From contig NC_134095.1 in assembly GCF_000715075.1 (NCBI RefSeq), forward strand, positions 58,028,419-58,092,418: a stretch of 64,000 bases of DNA. The letters are read 5' to 3'. Under the pieces are notes generated by a model. It had not been told where the DNA came from, did no database searches, and saw nothing but the letters and a program-made list of their open reading frames with translations. A program made the position numbers and the translations under genes. Position 1 is the stretch's first letter. Each line of letters starts with the position of its first letter. Source of the DNA: Nicotiana tabacum. Taxonomy: Eukaryota; Streptophyta; Magnoliopsida; Solanales; Solanaceae. Below are positions 46,573 through 57,884 of the stretch, piece after piece.

Positions 46573-46946
46573 GAAGGCAGAATGATAGCCTTATGCAAAG
46601 ATGCGAATGCAGATGGAGGTAGAGCTTAACCTCGGAAGGCAGAATGGTAGCCTTATGCAAGAACGCAGATGGAGACAACGTTTAGTCTCGGAAGGCAGAA
46701 TGGTAGCCTTATGCAAGAATGCAGATGGAGATAGCATTTAGTCTCGTAAGGAAGAATGGTAGCCTTATGCAGATTGGAAGGCAGAATGGTAGCCTTATGC
46801 AATGAGAATGTAGATGGAGGTAGGGCTTAACCTCGGAAGGCAGAATAGTAGCCTTATACAATTCAAATGCAGGCGGAGATAGCGTTTAGTCTCGGAAGGT
46901 AGCCTTATGCAAATAGGAAGGCAGAATAGTAGCCTTGTGCAAGAAA
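46573..46946. repeat. Irregular 56-bp tandem repeat, about 7 copies
   Basis: The unit core GGAAGGCAGAATGGTAGCCT is followed by TATGCAAGAATGCAGATGG and AGATAGCGTTTAGTCTC. Some units are cut to about 25-30 bp, giving a mixed-period array. Confidence 0.85.
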
Positions 46947-47391
46947 TAAAATAACAAATGATAGTAGAGTTTTCTTAGCTGATAGCAGATTGCAGCGTTA
47001 TGATTACTGGGAGCATTGTGACTACGAAGCATTACTAGTATGTACTGATAGACAATATAGGTAAGTGCAACGGTTTGGAGAGTCATACTCATGGGCATAG
47101 AGTAAGTTTAATGATTTTGCAATCCTAATGCCTATATCCAAAGAAAAATCGTGAGTTTTTTAGGGGGGGGGGAGGTCAGTTCGTATCCCCCGTTGGCTTT
47201 GCTTAACCTGCTTGGCTTTGATTTGGTGATACTATATGTATCATTGGGGTAGCGTTGCTAAACAAAGCAGTTTCGATAATAAACATGCGTGATTTTTGTA
47301 AAAGTATGACATAAGTGTACAGTTAAAAATAGCTTTTAGATGAACCGACGACTGTGACATGGCTCAGGACATTGCAACCTATCTAGCTATG

Positions 47392-47419
47392 GAATTTTGA
47401 GGGGCCCCCCTCAAAATTC
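47392..47419. repeat. Perfect palindrome, 13-bp arms
   Basis: GAATTTTGAGGGG, two C, then CCCCTCAAAATTC, followed by TGCCCCAATTT. Part of a direct repeat with 47487-47511. Confidence 0.9.
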
Positions 47420-47486
47420 TGCCCCAATTTAATCGGTTGAGGTTTCTGACTATTGCTTGTGCGACGATCAGCTGAAGTTCCTTCGA

Positions 47487-47511
47487 AATTTTGAGGGTCC
47501 TCCTCAAAATT
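47487..47511. repeat. Second copy of the palindrome, 10-bp arms
   Basis: AATTTTGAGG, a five-base centre, then CCTCAAAATT, followed by CTGCCCCAGTTT as in the first copy. About 95 bases apart. Confidence 0.88.
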
Positions 47512-47560
47512 CTGCCCCAGTTTCCAATTGCGGGGAGAAATGAAATTTTTACTAAATTGT

Positions 47561-47610
47561 GACCAAACCCGTATCCCCTCTTAAATGGGAATCATATCAG
47601 GAGTAGTTCA
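47561..47610 (-). repeat. Dispersed hairpin motif, copy g (post-pol, degenerate)
   Basis: GACCAAACCCGTATCC then GGGAATCATATCAGGAGTAG and TTCA. It lacks the left arm. It occupies the same place after pol as copy b. Confidence 0.5.
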
Positions 47611-47639
47611 ATTATATCATATAAGGAAAGCATAATCGA

Positions 47640-48690
47640 TTACACATAGTAACGCTTGACTGCATCTGAATTGATCGGCTTCGGCCAGACTTCTTTGTCC
47701 ATTTCTGCAAGTATGAGGGCTCTGCCTGTCAGAACCCAGTGAACCATGTATGGACCCTGCCAATTGGGAGAGAAATTCCTTTTAGCTTCATCTTGATGCG
47801 GAAAAATTTTCTTTAACACCAGCTGCCCCGGTGTGAACTGTATTGGCTTGACTCTCTTGTTGAAGGCTCTGGACATTCTGTTATGATAGAGTTGACCATC
47901 ACAAACTGCATTAATCCTCTTTTCTTCTATAAGGGCTAGTTACTCATAACAACTCCCACTCTGCAACATCGAGCTCAACTTCTTGTATGATCCTTAGGGA
48001 AGGAATTTCTATCTCGGCGAGAATGACAGCCTTTGTAGCGTAAACCAGCATATAGGGGGTTGCCCCAGTTAATGTGCAGACTGTGGTGCAATACCCCAAT
48101 AAAGCAAATGATAACTTCTCGTGCCACTGTTTATGCTTTTCTATTATTTTCCTAAATATCTTCTTGATATTCTTGTTGGCGGCTTCTACAACTCCATTCA
48201 TTTGTGGCCTGTAGGCTGTGGAATTCTTGTGTCTGATCTTGAAAGTTTCACACATAGCTTTTGTCAAGTCGCTGTTGAGGTTGGAGCCATTATCAATAAT
48301 GATTGACTCTAGAATTCCAAATCGACAAACAATACGGTCGCGGACAAAGTCTGCCATGACTTTCTTAGTTACTACTTTGTAAGATGCTGCTTTGACCCAC
48401 TTTGTGAAATAGTCTATGTCTACTAGGATAAACCTATGTCCATTGGAAGCGGCAGGCTCGATTGGTCCAATAACATCCATCCTTCAAGTGGCGAACGACT
48501 ATGGTGAGCTTGTTGCATTAAGCCCATTTGGAGGTACCTTTATCATGTTTGCATGTATCTGACAGTGGTTGCATTTCCGGACATACTGGATGCAGTCCGT
48601 TTCCATAGTCATCCAAATGTAACCATCTCGGAGTATCTTCTTTGCTAAGACAAAACCATTCATAAGTGGACTGTAGGTCCCAGTATGATT
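47640..48690 (-). pseudogene. Integrase of element 3
   Basis: The core has MDVIGPIEPAASNGHRFILV, IIDNGSNLNSD and GVVEAANKNIKKI, so the catalytic D, D and E survive. The C-terminal part (NWQGPYMVHWVL, ending VKRYYV) lies in another frame after a shift near 47940. Just before MDVIG, at about 48480-48500, two tryptophan codons appear changed to TAG and TGA. The zinc-binding part (48500-48690) is only traceable. Confidence 0.85.
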
Positions 48691-49460
48691 TTACTCTAGC
48701 AGCTTGGATGCTTCCTTTGCGTCAACACATCTTAATAGTTCCAAATCATGAGTCCTCCTATACAAGATTCCTCTGCTATGAAAGAAGTTGTTGGACAATC
48801 TCCGAAGTGTGCGTTTCTGAATAGGATTATCAAGCCCCGAGTACTCTCCTTTTGCCAAATATTCCTTGATATCATGAAACCAAGGCTTTCCGTTTGCCTC
48901 CTCCTCAACATGGGCACAATAAGCTAGATGATCATGGATTTTCACTTGAATGGGATCAATGAAATTCTTGTATGGATGCTGTATCATAGATGATAGGGTA
49001 GCCAATGCATCGGCGATCATTCTGGACTCTAGGAACATGCTAGAATTCTGTCTTTGTGAACCTCTTTCTCAATACCCGTACATGATGCAGATACGGGAGT
49101 ATGTTGGAGTTCTTGGTTGCCCATTCTTCTCGTACCTGATATATATGTAAGTCTGAATCTCCAATTACTAGCAGCTCTTGAAGTTCATGTCAATGGCCAT
49201 TTTGAGTCTTAAGATGCAGGCTTCATAGTCAGCCATATTGTTAGTGCATGGGAACCTAAGTTTGGCCGACACCGGATAATGCTGACAGGTTTCTACTACT
49301 AGGACTACTCCTATGCCCACTTCTTTGAAGTTTGTCGCTCCATCGAAGAACATTGTCCAACCCTTATAGGATTCTGCGATGTCTTCTCCTATGAATGATA
49401 CCTCTTCGTCAGGAAAATATGTTTTTAGGGGTTCGTATTCTCCATCCACGGGATTCTCAG
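48691..49460 (-). pseudogene. Second RNase H of element 3
   Basis: MFFDGATNFKEVGIGVVLVV and NNMADYEACILRLKMAIDM (49168-49449) match the archaeal-like RNase H of element 1. ADALATLSSM and the linker to integrase follow in another frame (48691-49038). A shift near 49040-49170 removes the GDSD strand from any open frame. Confidence 0.8.
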
Positions 49461-51062
49461 CGAGGTGCTCTATCAGTGCTTGCCCGTGACCGCTTTCTGA
49501 GTTACGTAAACAATGTCGAACTCACTCAACATGATTTGCCACTTGGCTAACTTGCCGGTGGGCATGAGCTTCTGAACAATATACTTCAATGGATCCATTC
49601 TCGATATGAGATATGTAGTATAGGCGCAGAAGTAATGTCTTAGCTTCTGAGCTACCTAAATCAAAGCACAACACGTGCATTCTAATAGAGAATACCGGGC
49701 CTCGTACGGGGTGAACTTCTTACTAAGATAATAAATGGCTTGTTCCTTCCTCCCTGTTTCATCATGCTGCCCAGAACACAGCCGAAAGCTATATCCAACA
49801 CTGCAAGGTAGAGTAATAAGGGTCTACCTGGCTCGGGTAGGACTAAGACTGGTGGTATTGACAAGTACTCTTTGATTTTGTCGAAGGCCTTTTGCCAGTC
49901 ATCGGTCCATTTGGTAGCGGTGTCCTTCTTTAACATTTTAAAGATTGGCTCATAGATAATTGTAGATTGTGTTATGAATCGGCTGATGTAGTTAAGCCTT
50001 CCCAAGAAACTCATCACATCCTTCTTGTTCCTTGACGGTGGTAGTTTTTGAATGGCTTTGACTTTCAATGGATCAAGTTTTATTCCTCATCAACTCACAA
50101 TAAACCCAAGCAATTTCCCAGCAGGAACCCCAAATGCGCACTTTGCGGGGTTTAGTTTCAGGTTGTATCTCCGCAGTCTATTGAAGAACTTCCTCAGATC
50201 TTCCATATGGTCAGTGGCCTTCTTGGATTTGATAATAACATCATCCACATATACTTCTATCTCCTTATGTATCATATCATGGAATATGGTAGTCATGGCC
50301 CTCATGTAGGTGGCCCCTGCATTCTTTAGGCCGAATGGCATCATCTTATAACAGTACACTCCCCATGGAGTAATGAAAGCCATTTTCTTAGCATCTTCCT
50401 CATCCATCTAGATCTGATGACAACCAGTAAAGCAATCTATGAATGACTGTAGCTCCTGCTTGGTGCAATTGTCAATCAGAATGTGTATATTTGGCAAAGA
50501 GAAGTCGTCTTTCGAGCTGGCCCGGTTGAGATCCCGGTAGTCAACATAGACTCTGACCTTCCCATCCTTCTTTGGCACTGGCACAATGTTGGCTAACCAT
50601 GTCGGGTATTCTACTACCCTGAGAACCTTAGCTTTGACCTGCTTGGTGACTTCTTCCTTAATCTTCAAACTCATATCAGGTTTGAACTTTCTGAGCTTTT
50701 GCTTTACCGGTGGTCACATTGGATCGGTTGGCAGTTTGTGAGTCACAATAGACGTACTCATACCAGTCATGTCATCATACGACCAGGCGAATATGTCCTC
50801 ATATTCTTTTAGAAATTCTGTGTATTCTTTCTTTTTTGATGGCGATAGGTGAATGCTGATTCTTGTTTCCCTAACATTTTCTGCATCTCCCAAGTTGACA
50901 ATTTCGGTCTCGTCCAGGTTAGACTTAGGTCTGTTCTTAAAGTTCTCAACTTCTTTGACAATCTCGTTAGGTATGTCATCTTCCTCTGAATCAATGTCTA
51001 TTTGTTGCATTGTCTCATTGCATGTCACATTCGTTGGTCCATCAAGATAAGTAATAGTAATG
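49461..51062 (-). pseudogene. Reverse transcriptase and linker of element 3 (predicted second exon)
   Basis: NIVPVPKKDGKVRVYVDYRD, FITPWGVYCYKMMPFGLKNA and the catalytic VYVDDVIIKSK are intact (50090-50674). The thumb LGRLNYISRF lies at 49682-50068. Interruptions include a TAG at 50410-50408, a double TGA just before 50090 where element 1 has two CGA codons, and a TGA at about 50714. The acidic linker (51028-50714) begins after the predicted splice acceptor at 51063. Confidence 0.87.
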
Positions 51063-51244
51063 CTGTATTGGTAAAGTAATGGGAGATAGCAAAAAATACT
51101 AAATCATAAGAAAAATAAACATGATTTTGATAAATTGAATAACTGGTTTGAACATCGAAGATCTTATTGCGGGAATTGAAAATGCGAAAAGAAAATCATT
51201 TAGTAAATAAAAACAATGAATGATGCTTGTTTTAGGCTTGCTAC
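51063..51244 (-). other. Predicted intron of element 3
   Basis: Donor GG|GTAGCA after LNNWTIRIN, acceptor CCAATACAG|CATT: 182 bases against 186 in element 1. The acceptor phase matches element 1; the donor phase does not, which fits an indel in this decayed exon. Confidence 0.6.
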
Positions 51245-52690
51245 CCCGAGTCTCTTCCTCTGGTTTATCCTGATGGTCCAATTATTGAGGCGCGCCCCTC
51301 TGCTCACAGCCTGTATGGAAGGGCCTTCCTCCCCCTCCTCGTCGAGAACAACACAACAGTCCATGTTATTGTCTTCTAGGAACAAGTTCTTCATCGTTGC
51401 AAGTGCTTCTTCTTCTTCTGACCCATAAATAATGTCAGCCTATTGGAAAGTTTGTTCCAGATGCGGTATTAGCTGCTCTAGTGGATAGAAAGGACCACGC
51501 CATGGTGGCGACCAGTTGTTGAATTCTTCCCAGGTGTATTCATATCCTAAACCGAAGGTAGTGCCATGTTTCTTGAGTTTTATGGGCTTAGCGATTCCTT
51601 GGAGGTTCTTGTCGAGCCCTTTACGAGGTTCATATCCACTCTAATTCAGTATACTCTCGATTTTGTATCCCACCACTTGTCCTTGTCGATAGCATTGACC
51701 CGTTCAATGTGGTGGTAAGTCTCTCCACCTAACTTCCTTCTTCCCTCGATTACCAGAATGGTCTAGCAACTGTATATAGGGTTGCTACCATCGCCGTGAA
51801 TGATCACTTCCTGGTGATTCTATTCAAATTTTATTACCTGATGCAGTGTTGATGTTACGGCCCCAGCAACATAAATCCATGGACGTCCCAACAACAAGTT
51901 GTAAGATGCTGGCACATCTATTACTTGGAAATCAACATCGAACTAGGTTGGTCCCATCTGCAAGCATAGAATAATCTCACCAATGGTGGACCTCTGAGAA
52001 CCATCAAAGGCTTTCACATTGATTGCTCTATCTTTTATCCCATGCAGTCCTTTACCTAGCTTCTTGAGTGTTACCAGTGGACAAATGTTGAGACTGGAAC
52101 CTCCATCTCTTAGGATTCTGGTGATGAAATAGTCTTCTCATTGCATAGTGATGTGAAATGCCTTATTGTGCCCTAACCCTTCAGGTGGCAGCTCGTCCTC
52201 ATGAAAGGTGATCTTATGGCTTTCCAGCACTTGTCCTACCATATTAGCCATTTCACCGCCAGTGATGTTGCTTGGTACATATGCTTCACTCAGCACCTTT
52301 AACAACATTCTTGTGAGCTTCAAAATTCTGCAGCAAAGAGAGAATGGATATTTGTGTTGGCGTCTTGTTTAAATGGTCGATAACCGAATACTCCTTTGCC
52401 TATATTTTCCTCCATAGGTCGTCTGGACCTGTCTCAATGATGGGTGGCCGATTGGAGGCCTACTTTCTTGACTCAACTAGATGTTCAGGGGTATAGACTG
52501 TACCAGTTCTTGTCATACCCTGTGCTACAACAGTCTCTTCGAACCTGACCTTGCCTCTCCTCCTCGCCTCGGCTGTATAGTCTCAGGCTACAGCCTTCGA
52601 ATGTAATGGTGTCATGGTCGACATTACCATTGGGATCGGCGTGGCTTGCCTCACTCCGAACAGAGCATGTGCCTTGGTTATTTCAGGGGA
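51245..52690 (-). pseudogene. Protease and gag C-terminal remnant of element 3
   Basis: Traceable segments parallel element 1: a DELPPEGLGHNKAFHITM stretch at 52138-52323, protease-like DNA with many stops at 51600-52130, and a TRTGTVYTPEHL-like segment near 52490. Reading frames are short and shifted. It ends near 52690 where homology to Ogre stops. Confidence 0.75.
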
Positions 52691-52696
52691 AGTATA

Positions 52697-53659
52697 TGGT
52701 TAATACTTTACCATATATAAACTTTTCACTTAAATTATTTCAGGGGAACCATAGCAACACGCGAGTGAATCCTCGTAAATGTAGAACATGCAAATCTTCA
52801 AGTAGTGGTCTAAACCGCCATAATCCTTCTAGGATCCGCCTACCCATAACATGTCATAATACTTGAATACTTACAATAAAATCAATCACGACAGCCGTCA
52901 ATCCTCATATGTACCATACAAGTCACATGCATAACTTAATCACGCTGAAGGAACTGATCACTGTTACCACTATGCCAATTCAACCATGGCTAACCAATCC
53001 AGCCTCCTCCAATTTATCCTTAATTTCCTTAGAGATAATAATAACTCCATTCAACACATAACGCACTCAACCTGCATTCATCGTGAGTGGCCTTGCAACA
53101 CGAAACCATGCTGTCTCAAATTCCACGAACTATTTCATACCTTCCTTGCGCGCATATTCGCATCCTCAGCTGATACGCCCATTTTGATAACTCTCCTACG
53201 AATTCAAAGTCATTTTCTCTCTTTCCCCCAAATACTACACTGCAAGTCAAAAATATCACAGAACATTTTGTGCCTCTTATCATAACCCGCTACAAAAGCT
53301 CAATCCTTAACCATACAACGGACTCGAAATCCTTAGGCACTACGTCTTTAACCTTTGAATTTGCTAGGACCACTGTTAAGAGTCACTCACTCTGGCTTGG
53401 TCTCGAATATAATCAACTCCAAGGCTCCGCTGGCACATGAACATCCATCTCAATGAAACACTCGACCGAATCGCTTCCTTTGTAAATTACCTCTGTACGA
53501 AGCATAAATTCTGAGTCTTCCCAAAGCCTAAACATGAGTCCATAAGGCCAACTACAACATACCTTTTATCAATTCCTTTGCTCAACTTACCACCTATGTT
53601 CTTTTCCCCTAGCTGTATTAACTCACCATTACGCCGATAACCCGAAACCTCATAAGTAA
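52697..53659 (-). mobile_element. Antisense fragment of an element 4-type internal region
   Basis: Its reverse complement aligns with about 59410-60310 of element 4. For example GGAGTTGATTATATTCG, AGGGGAAAAGAACATA and GAGCAAAGGAATTG have near-identical partners there. Neither copy is coding. The CACTA end at 53660 interrupts it. Confidence 0.85.
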
Positions 53660-55036
53660 CACTACCAGAAAATAAGCCTATAGGAACAGATGTTTTAGCA
53701 ACGGTGACATAACCATTGCAATAGACAATCTACTACAACGGTTGTTACCGTTGCATAAGACATTCCACCCTATTGAAATAGTTCTAAGAGTAAACCGCTG
53801 CATTAGTATAATAATTTTTGCCAAATATAAATCTACGACAATTGTTACTTTAACCGTTCTAATAGATTTATCTATAACAATGGTTATGAAAAAAATTGGC
53901 TATTGCAACGGTTTTACTTTCCCACCAAATTTTCCCTCTTCTAATTTTACTATACTAGATTTTACCTTTTTCTTTTATCTAGCCCTAGACCTTTTTTTAT
54001 TCCTCCAACTTACCTCTTAAACATCAGAATATATTCATCCCCTTCTCTTAGCTTCAAACCCTAACCTCTTGTGCCAATCAATTTGGAAAAGCTTTCCATC
54101 ATGACTCCGAAAAAAGTTATCGTATTTCTTTTCCAGTACACATCCCAACTCACACACAACCTAGGGTAAGTAACTTAACAGTAACGACAAAGAGTCACCA
54201 TCTTGCTCCTTTATATTCTTACCAACTAATGTGAGACACTACAAAGTTCCATGTGTTTGGGTAAGCTACCAATTTTTTTTTTTTTTTTTTACAATTTTTT
54301 CCTCTGAAACTTTATTTGTAAATGGGTGAATAAAATCATTTGGTTAATACCTAATTTGGTACCCTAAATGTGTTTGTAAAAAAGTATTGAGGTTTTTCAT
54401 GTAAGTCATTTGATTTGTGTTTCAGGAGATGTACTCCAAATGAAGCCATATATTTTATTTGTGAGTTTGTGTGCTTGATTACTTTTCACTCTTACTTAAT
54501 TATTGGCACTACCTAGGCCTGAAAAGTTTGTGGCATGTTGAATTGGATTTTCCAGAATTTTCAAGGGAAATCAGTGCTAGATATGTTTTAAACAGCATTA
54601 CAATTTCTGTGCTCAGAAGGTGTTTGAAAATAATTCACAATGAACACCTTTGAATCCAAATAAAGTTGCAATTGACTAGAAAACCTAATTGTATATCAAC
54701 ACGATCTTTTTGTTTAGTCACAAGTTAGGCCAAAACAAAAAAATATGATTTTTGGAACCGGAAGATTCTACTTTAATAGTAATGTTTGTGCAAACTTGTC
54801 ATAGTGCTTAACATACTAATATTAACTTCCAAATATCTTACTGGTACTAGCTTTTAAAAGAAACCTCTTAATATATTTAGTTACTATTTGAACAATGTTA
54901 CTTTATTTATCATCTTGGTTAAGCAATTTTATAGATGGTGTGAGAATATTTCAGAGATATGTCTTGTATACTTTTATAATAGTATTTGTGTAGCAAAATC
55001 AGTTACTTACTCTTTTTAGGTGTATGTCAAATAAGA
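53660..55036. mobile_element. CACTA-type DNA transposon, left end fragment
   Basis: Starts CACTACCAGAAAATAAGCC, the CACTA terminal motif, with TAA before it as a possible 3-bp duplication. Subterminal repeats of GCAACGGT and its complement follow (53698-53930). The opposite end is not seen before element 4 begins at 55037. No transposase is recognisable; short frames in 53742-54653 look random. The region 54060-55036 is AT-rich with nothing else seen. Confidence 0.7.
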
Positions 55037-57867
55037 TGTTATAACGACCCGACCGGTCGTTTTGGGATCTAGCACATCGTTCGGCAGTTTGAGGCCATGA
55101 GCAGCTTCACATCAGGTATTATGACTTGTACGCATGGTCGGAATTGAATTTCGGGAAGATCGGAGTTGATTTGGAAAGAAAATTTCCATTTCAAAAGCCT
55201 TAAGTTGAAAGAATTGACTAAGATTGGAATTTTGAGTAAACGACATCAAAATCAAGATTCGAAAGTTCCAGCAGGTTCGTATGATCATTTCGAACTTTGG
55301 CGTATGTCCGGATCAAATTTTGGAAAACCTAGGAATGTTTCGACACCTATTGTGGAAGTTAGCATTTTTAGAAGAATTTCATAAGTTGGGTTGTAGTGTA
55401 TTTCAGTATTATCAATGTACGTTTGGGATTCCGAGTCTAGGAATAGCTCCGCATGGTGATTCTGGTATTAAGAGCGCTATCGGAAGTGAATTCAGAGGTC
55501 TGTAGGTCGTTTTGGAGTCATTTGGCTAAAGATAGAAATTTGAAGGTTTTGAGAAGTTTGACCGGAAGAGGACTTTTTATATCAAGGTCAGATTTTTATT
55601 CCGGAAGTTAAAGTAGGTTCGTAATGTCAAATATGACTTTTGTGCAAAATTTGAGGTCAATCAAATAGGATTTGATAGGTTTTGGCGTCGAATGTAGAAG
55701 TTTGAAATTTTAAAGTTCATTAAGCTTGGATTGGAAGTCAATTCATGATTTTAGCTTTGTTTGATATGATTTGAGGCCTCAAGCAGGTCTGTATTATGTT
55801 GTGGGACTGGTTGGTATGATTGGTTATGGTCCCGGGGGCCTCGAATGGATTCCAAATGGTTAACAGATCAAATTTTGAATTTGAAGAAGGACTGAAGCAG
55901 CTGGTATCTGGTGTAACTGCACCTGCAAGGTTTTGGCCGCAGGTGCGGAGCCGTAGGAGCGACCTAGGTGCCGCAGAAGCATAAGTTGCTGGGCTAGGCT
56001 GGGACCGCATATGTGGTCATCTTGTCACAGAAGTGGGACCGCACCTGCGGAAGGAGGGACACATATGTGGAAGTTGGGGGCCTAGAGGAGGACCACAGAA
56101 GCGTTTAGTGGGTTTCACCTGCGCAACCGCAGAAGCAGACAAGTGACCGCAAGTGCGAAAATGCTGGAGGTAGTGAGGTTCTTTTAAATCGGGGGTTGGG
56201 TTCATTTCAACCTCATTTCTTCCATTGGAGCCGATTTTGGAGCAACTTTGAGGTGCCATTTTCACCAGCAAGCATGAGGTAAGTGGTTTATGTTAGTTTT
56301 GAGTAAAATACATGATTGTATATGGATTTGAGCATGAAAAGTTGTGGAAAACTTGGGGTTTGAGGGAAAACCTAGAAAATTAATATTCTTGGATTTTGAC
56401 CATGATTTTGGTCATGAAATTGAGAGTAAATTATATATTTGAGTTCGTGAGGTTATAGGTAAACCTTATCTTCAAAAATTTTTGGAATCCGGGCACGTGG
56501 GCCCGAGGACATTTTTGTCAACTATTCGATCAGGGTTAGGAATTGTTATAAGTTGGATTTAATGAGTAATTGAACATATATTAATGGGTTTACATAATTA
56601 TTGGCTAGTTTTGGAGCATTGTGCGTCAATTTGTGTCTTCGGAAGGACGTGGAATGTCGGTGATGGATCTTCAGAGCGAGGTGAGTCTCATTTCTAACTT
56701 TGTAAGAGGGAATTGTACCCATAGGTAAATTAATTGGATTTGTGCTTCTATTTGTGGGGGCTACGTACACACAAGGTGACGACACTCCGTGCGTAGCTAC
56801 TATTATGTTTGAGTCTGGGTAGTCTACGACCCAAAAGCATGCTATACTTAGAATATTTATAATCTTATTGGCAATTTGAATTGCTTAAATCTTATCGAAT
56901 TAGTAAATAAATTTCTAAAAAAATTAAAGTTCATTTTCTTGAATTGTTAAAAGAGAATTGGCTTTTCTTTGCATAATTGTTCCCTAATGACTTCTTGATT
57001 GACTATCTATGTGTGTATAATTTTGGAACGGGCCGAACGCCTCGGTAGATTAAATAGATGCATCTATGGTTCGCGTCATTTGACCCTCTGACAGTGCACA
57101 TTTTAAATACCTGTTGGGTCGAGTCGTACGACCTCGGCATGTTGTGCACATGCTTGTAATGCTTGCTTGAGATTTATAAACTGATATTGCCTCCCTGGTT
57201 TGAGATAAATTGATAAATAATAGATTATGAATTTGGGGACTTTTTAATATAAAAGGGGATGTTTACTTATTTCGTGAATCACTTGAATTTACTGCCGTTT
57301 TTAATAAATGCATGATTATTTGCATTATTAATATATTACTATTGGACCACTAGTAAGTGTTGAAGTCGACCTCTCGTCTCTACTTCTTCGAGATTAGACG
57401 GGATACTCATTGGGTACATGTTGTTTTCGTACTCTTACTACACTTGCTGTGCATTTTTTTGCACATGTCCGTGTGTGTCTAGTGGCCTAGTTTGGCGCAG
57501 CGGCATGCTCGATACGGAGACTTAGGTGAGCTGCATTTAACGAGACGACCCGCAGCCAACAGAGTCTCCTTTAGAGTATTGTACTGTATTTTCATTTTTG
57601 TCCAATTTGTATTCCGGACAGTTACTGTATTTTATTTCAGTTCCTAGAAATTTGCTCATGCACTTGTGACACCGGGATCTGGGATGATATAGAGTATTTT
57701 GCATTAAATACTTAGAAATTATATTTAATTTGAAATGGTTAAAATTGAAGGAAAATCATTGCTTTCAAAATTATTAAAACGAGAATTTAATTAAGTATTT
57801 TTGGTTGGCTTGCCTGACAGCGGTGTCCAGCGCCATCACAACCCTTAGTGGATTTTGGGTCGTGACA
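55037..57867 (+). repeat. 5' LTR of element 4 (2831 bp)
   Basis: TGTTATAACGACCCGACC to TTTTGGGTCGTGACA. A GC-rich stretch at about 55905-56165 has scattered ACCGCAGGTGCGG and CCGCAGAAGC phrases, also present in the 3' LTR at 63050-63300. No coding sequence. Confidence 0.9.
55905..56165. repeat. Irregular array of CCGCAG(A/G)(A/T)GCG phrases
   Basis: Near-palindromic 10-16-base phrases such as ACCGCACCTGCGG and CCGCAGAAGC recur about ten times without fixed spacing. The 3' LTR has the same array. The outer solo LTR has TGCGAATGCGA-type phrases at the corresponding place (about 21190-21500). Confidence 0.7.
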
Positions 57868-57870
57868 ACA

Positions 57871-57884
57871 TGGTATCAGAGCAC
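57871..57884 (+). other. Primer binding site of element 4 (initiator tRNA-Met type)
   Basis: TGGTATCAGAGCAC, three bases after the LTR end; this is the standard plant tRNA-Met site. Confidence 0.93.

Larger units (their letters stand above)
46137..47639 (-). other. 3' UTR of element 3
   Basis: About 1.5 kb without genes. It has loosely repeated GTTGTCTTTGGACGGTTAGG and AGGCCATGA segments (46137-46420), a 56-bp tandem array, a G-run at 47163-47172, a pair of repeated palindromes and hairpin motif g. The content differs wholly from the 3' UTR of element 1, as expected of this fast-changing region. Confidence 0.75.
43444..52690 (-). mobile_element. Element 3: decayed Ogre-type element without its 5' end
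   Basis: From left to right: part of a 3' LTR (43444-46136), a repeat-rich 3' UTR, integrase, RNase H, RT, a predicted intron, and protease with the C-terminal part of gag. It then breaks off near 52690 against an antisense fragment of another element. ORF1, most of gag, the primer site and the 5' LTR are missing. Unlike element 1 it has both frameshifts and stops, so it is older. The left flank is 5S spacer (TTTAAAAGGTAGG). Confidence 0.88.
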
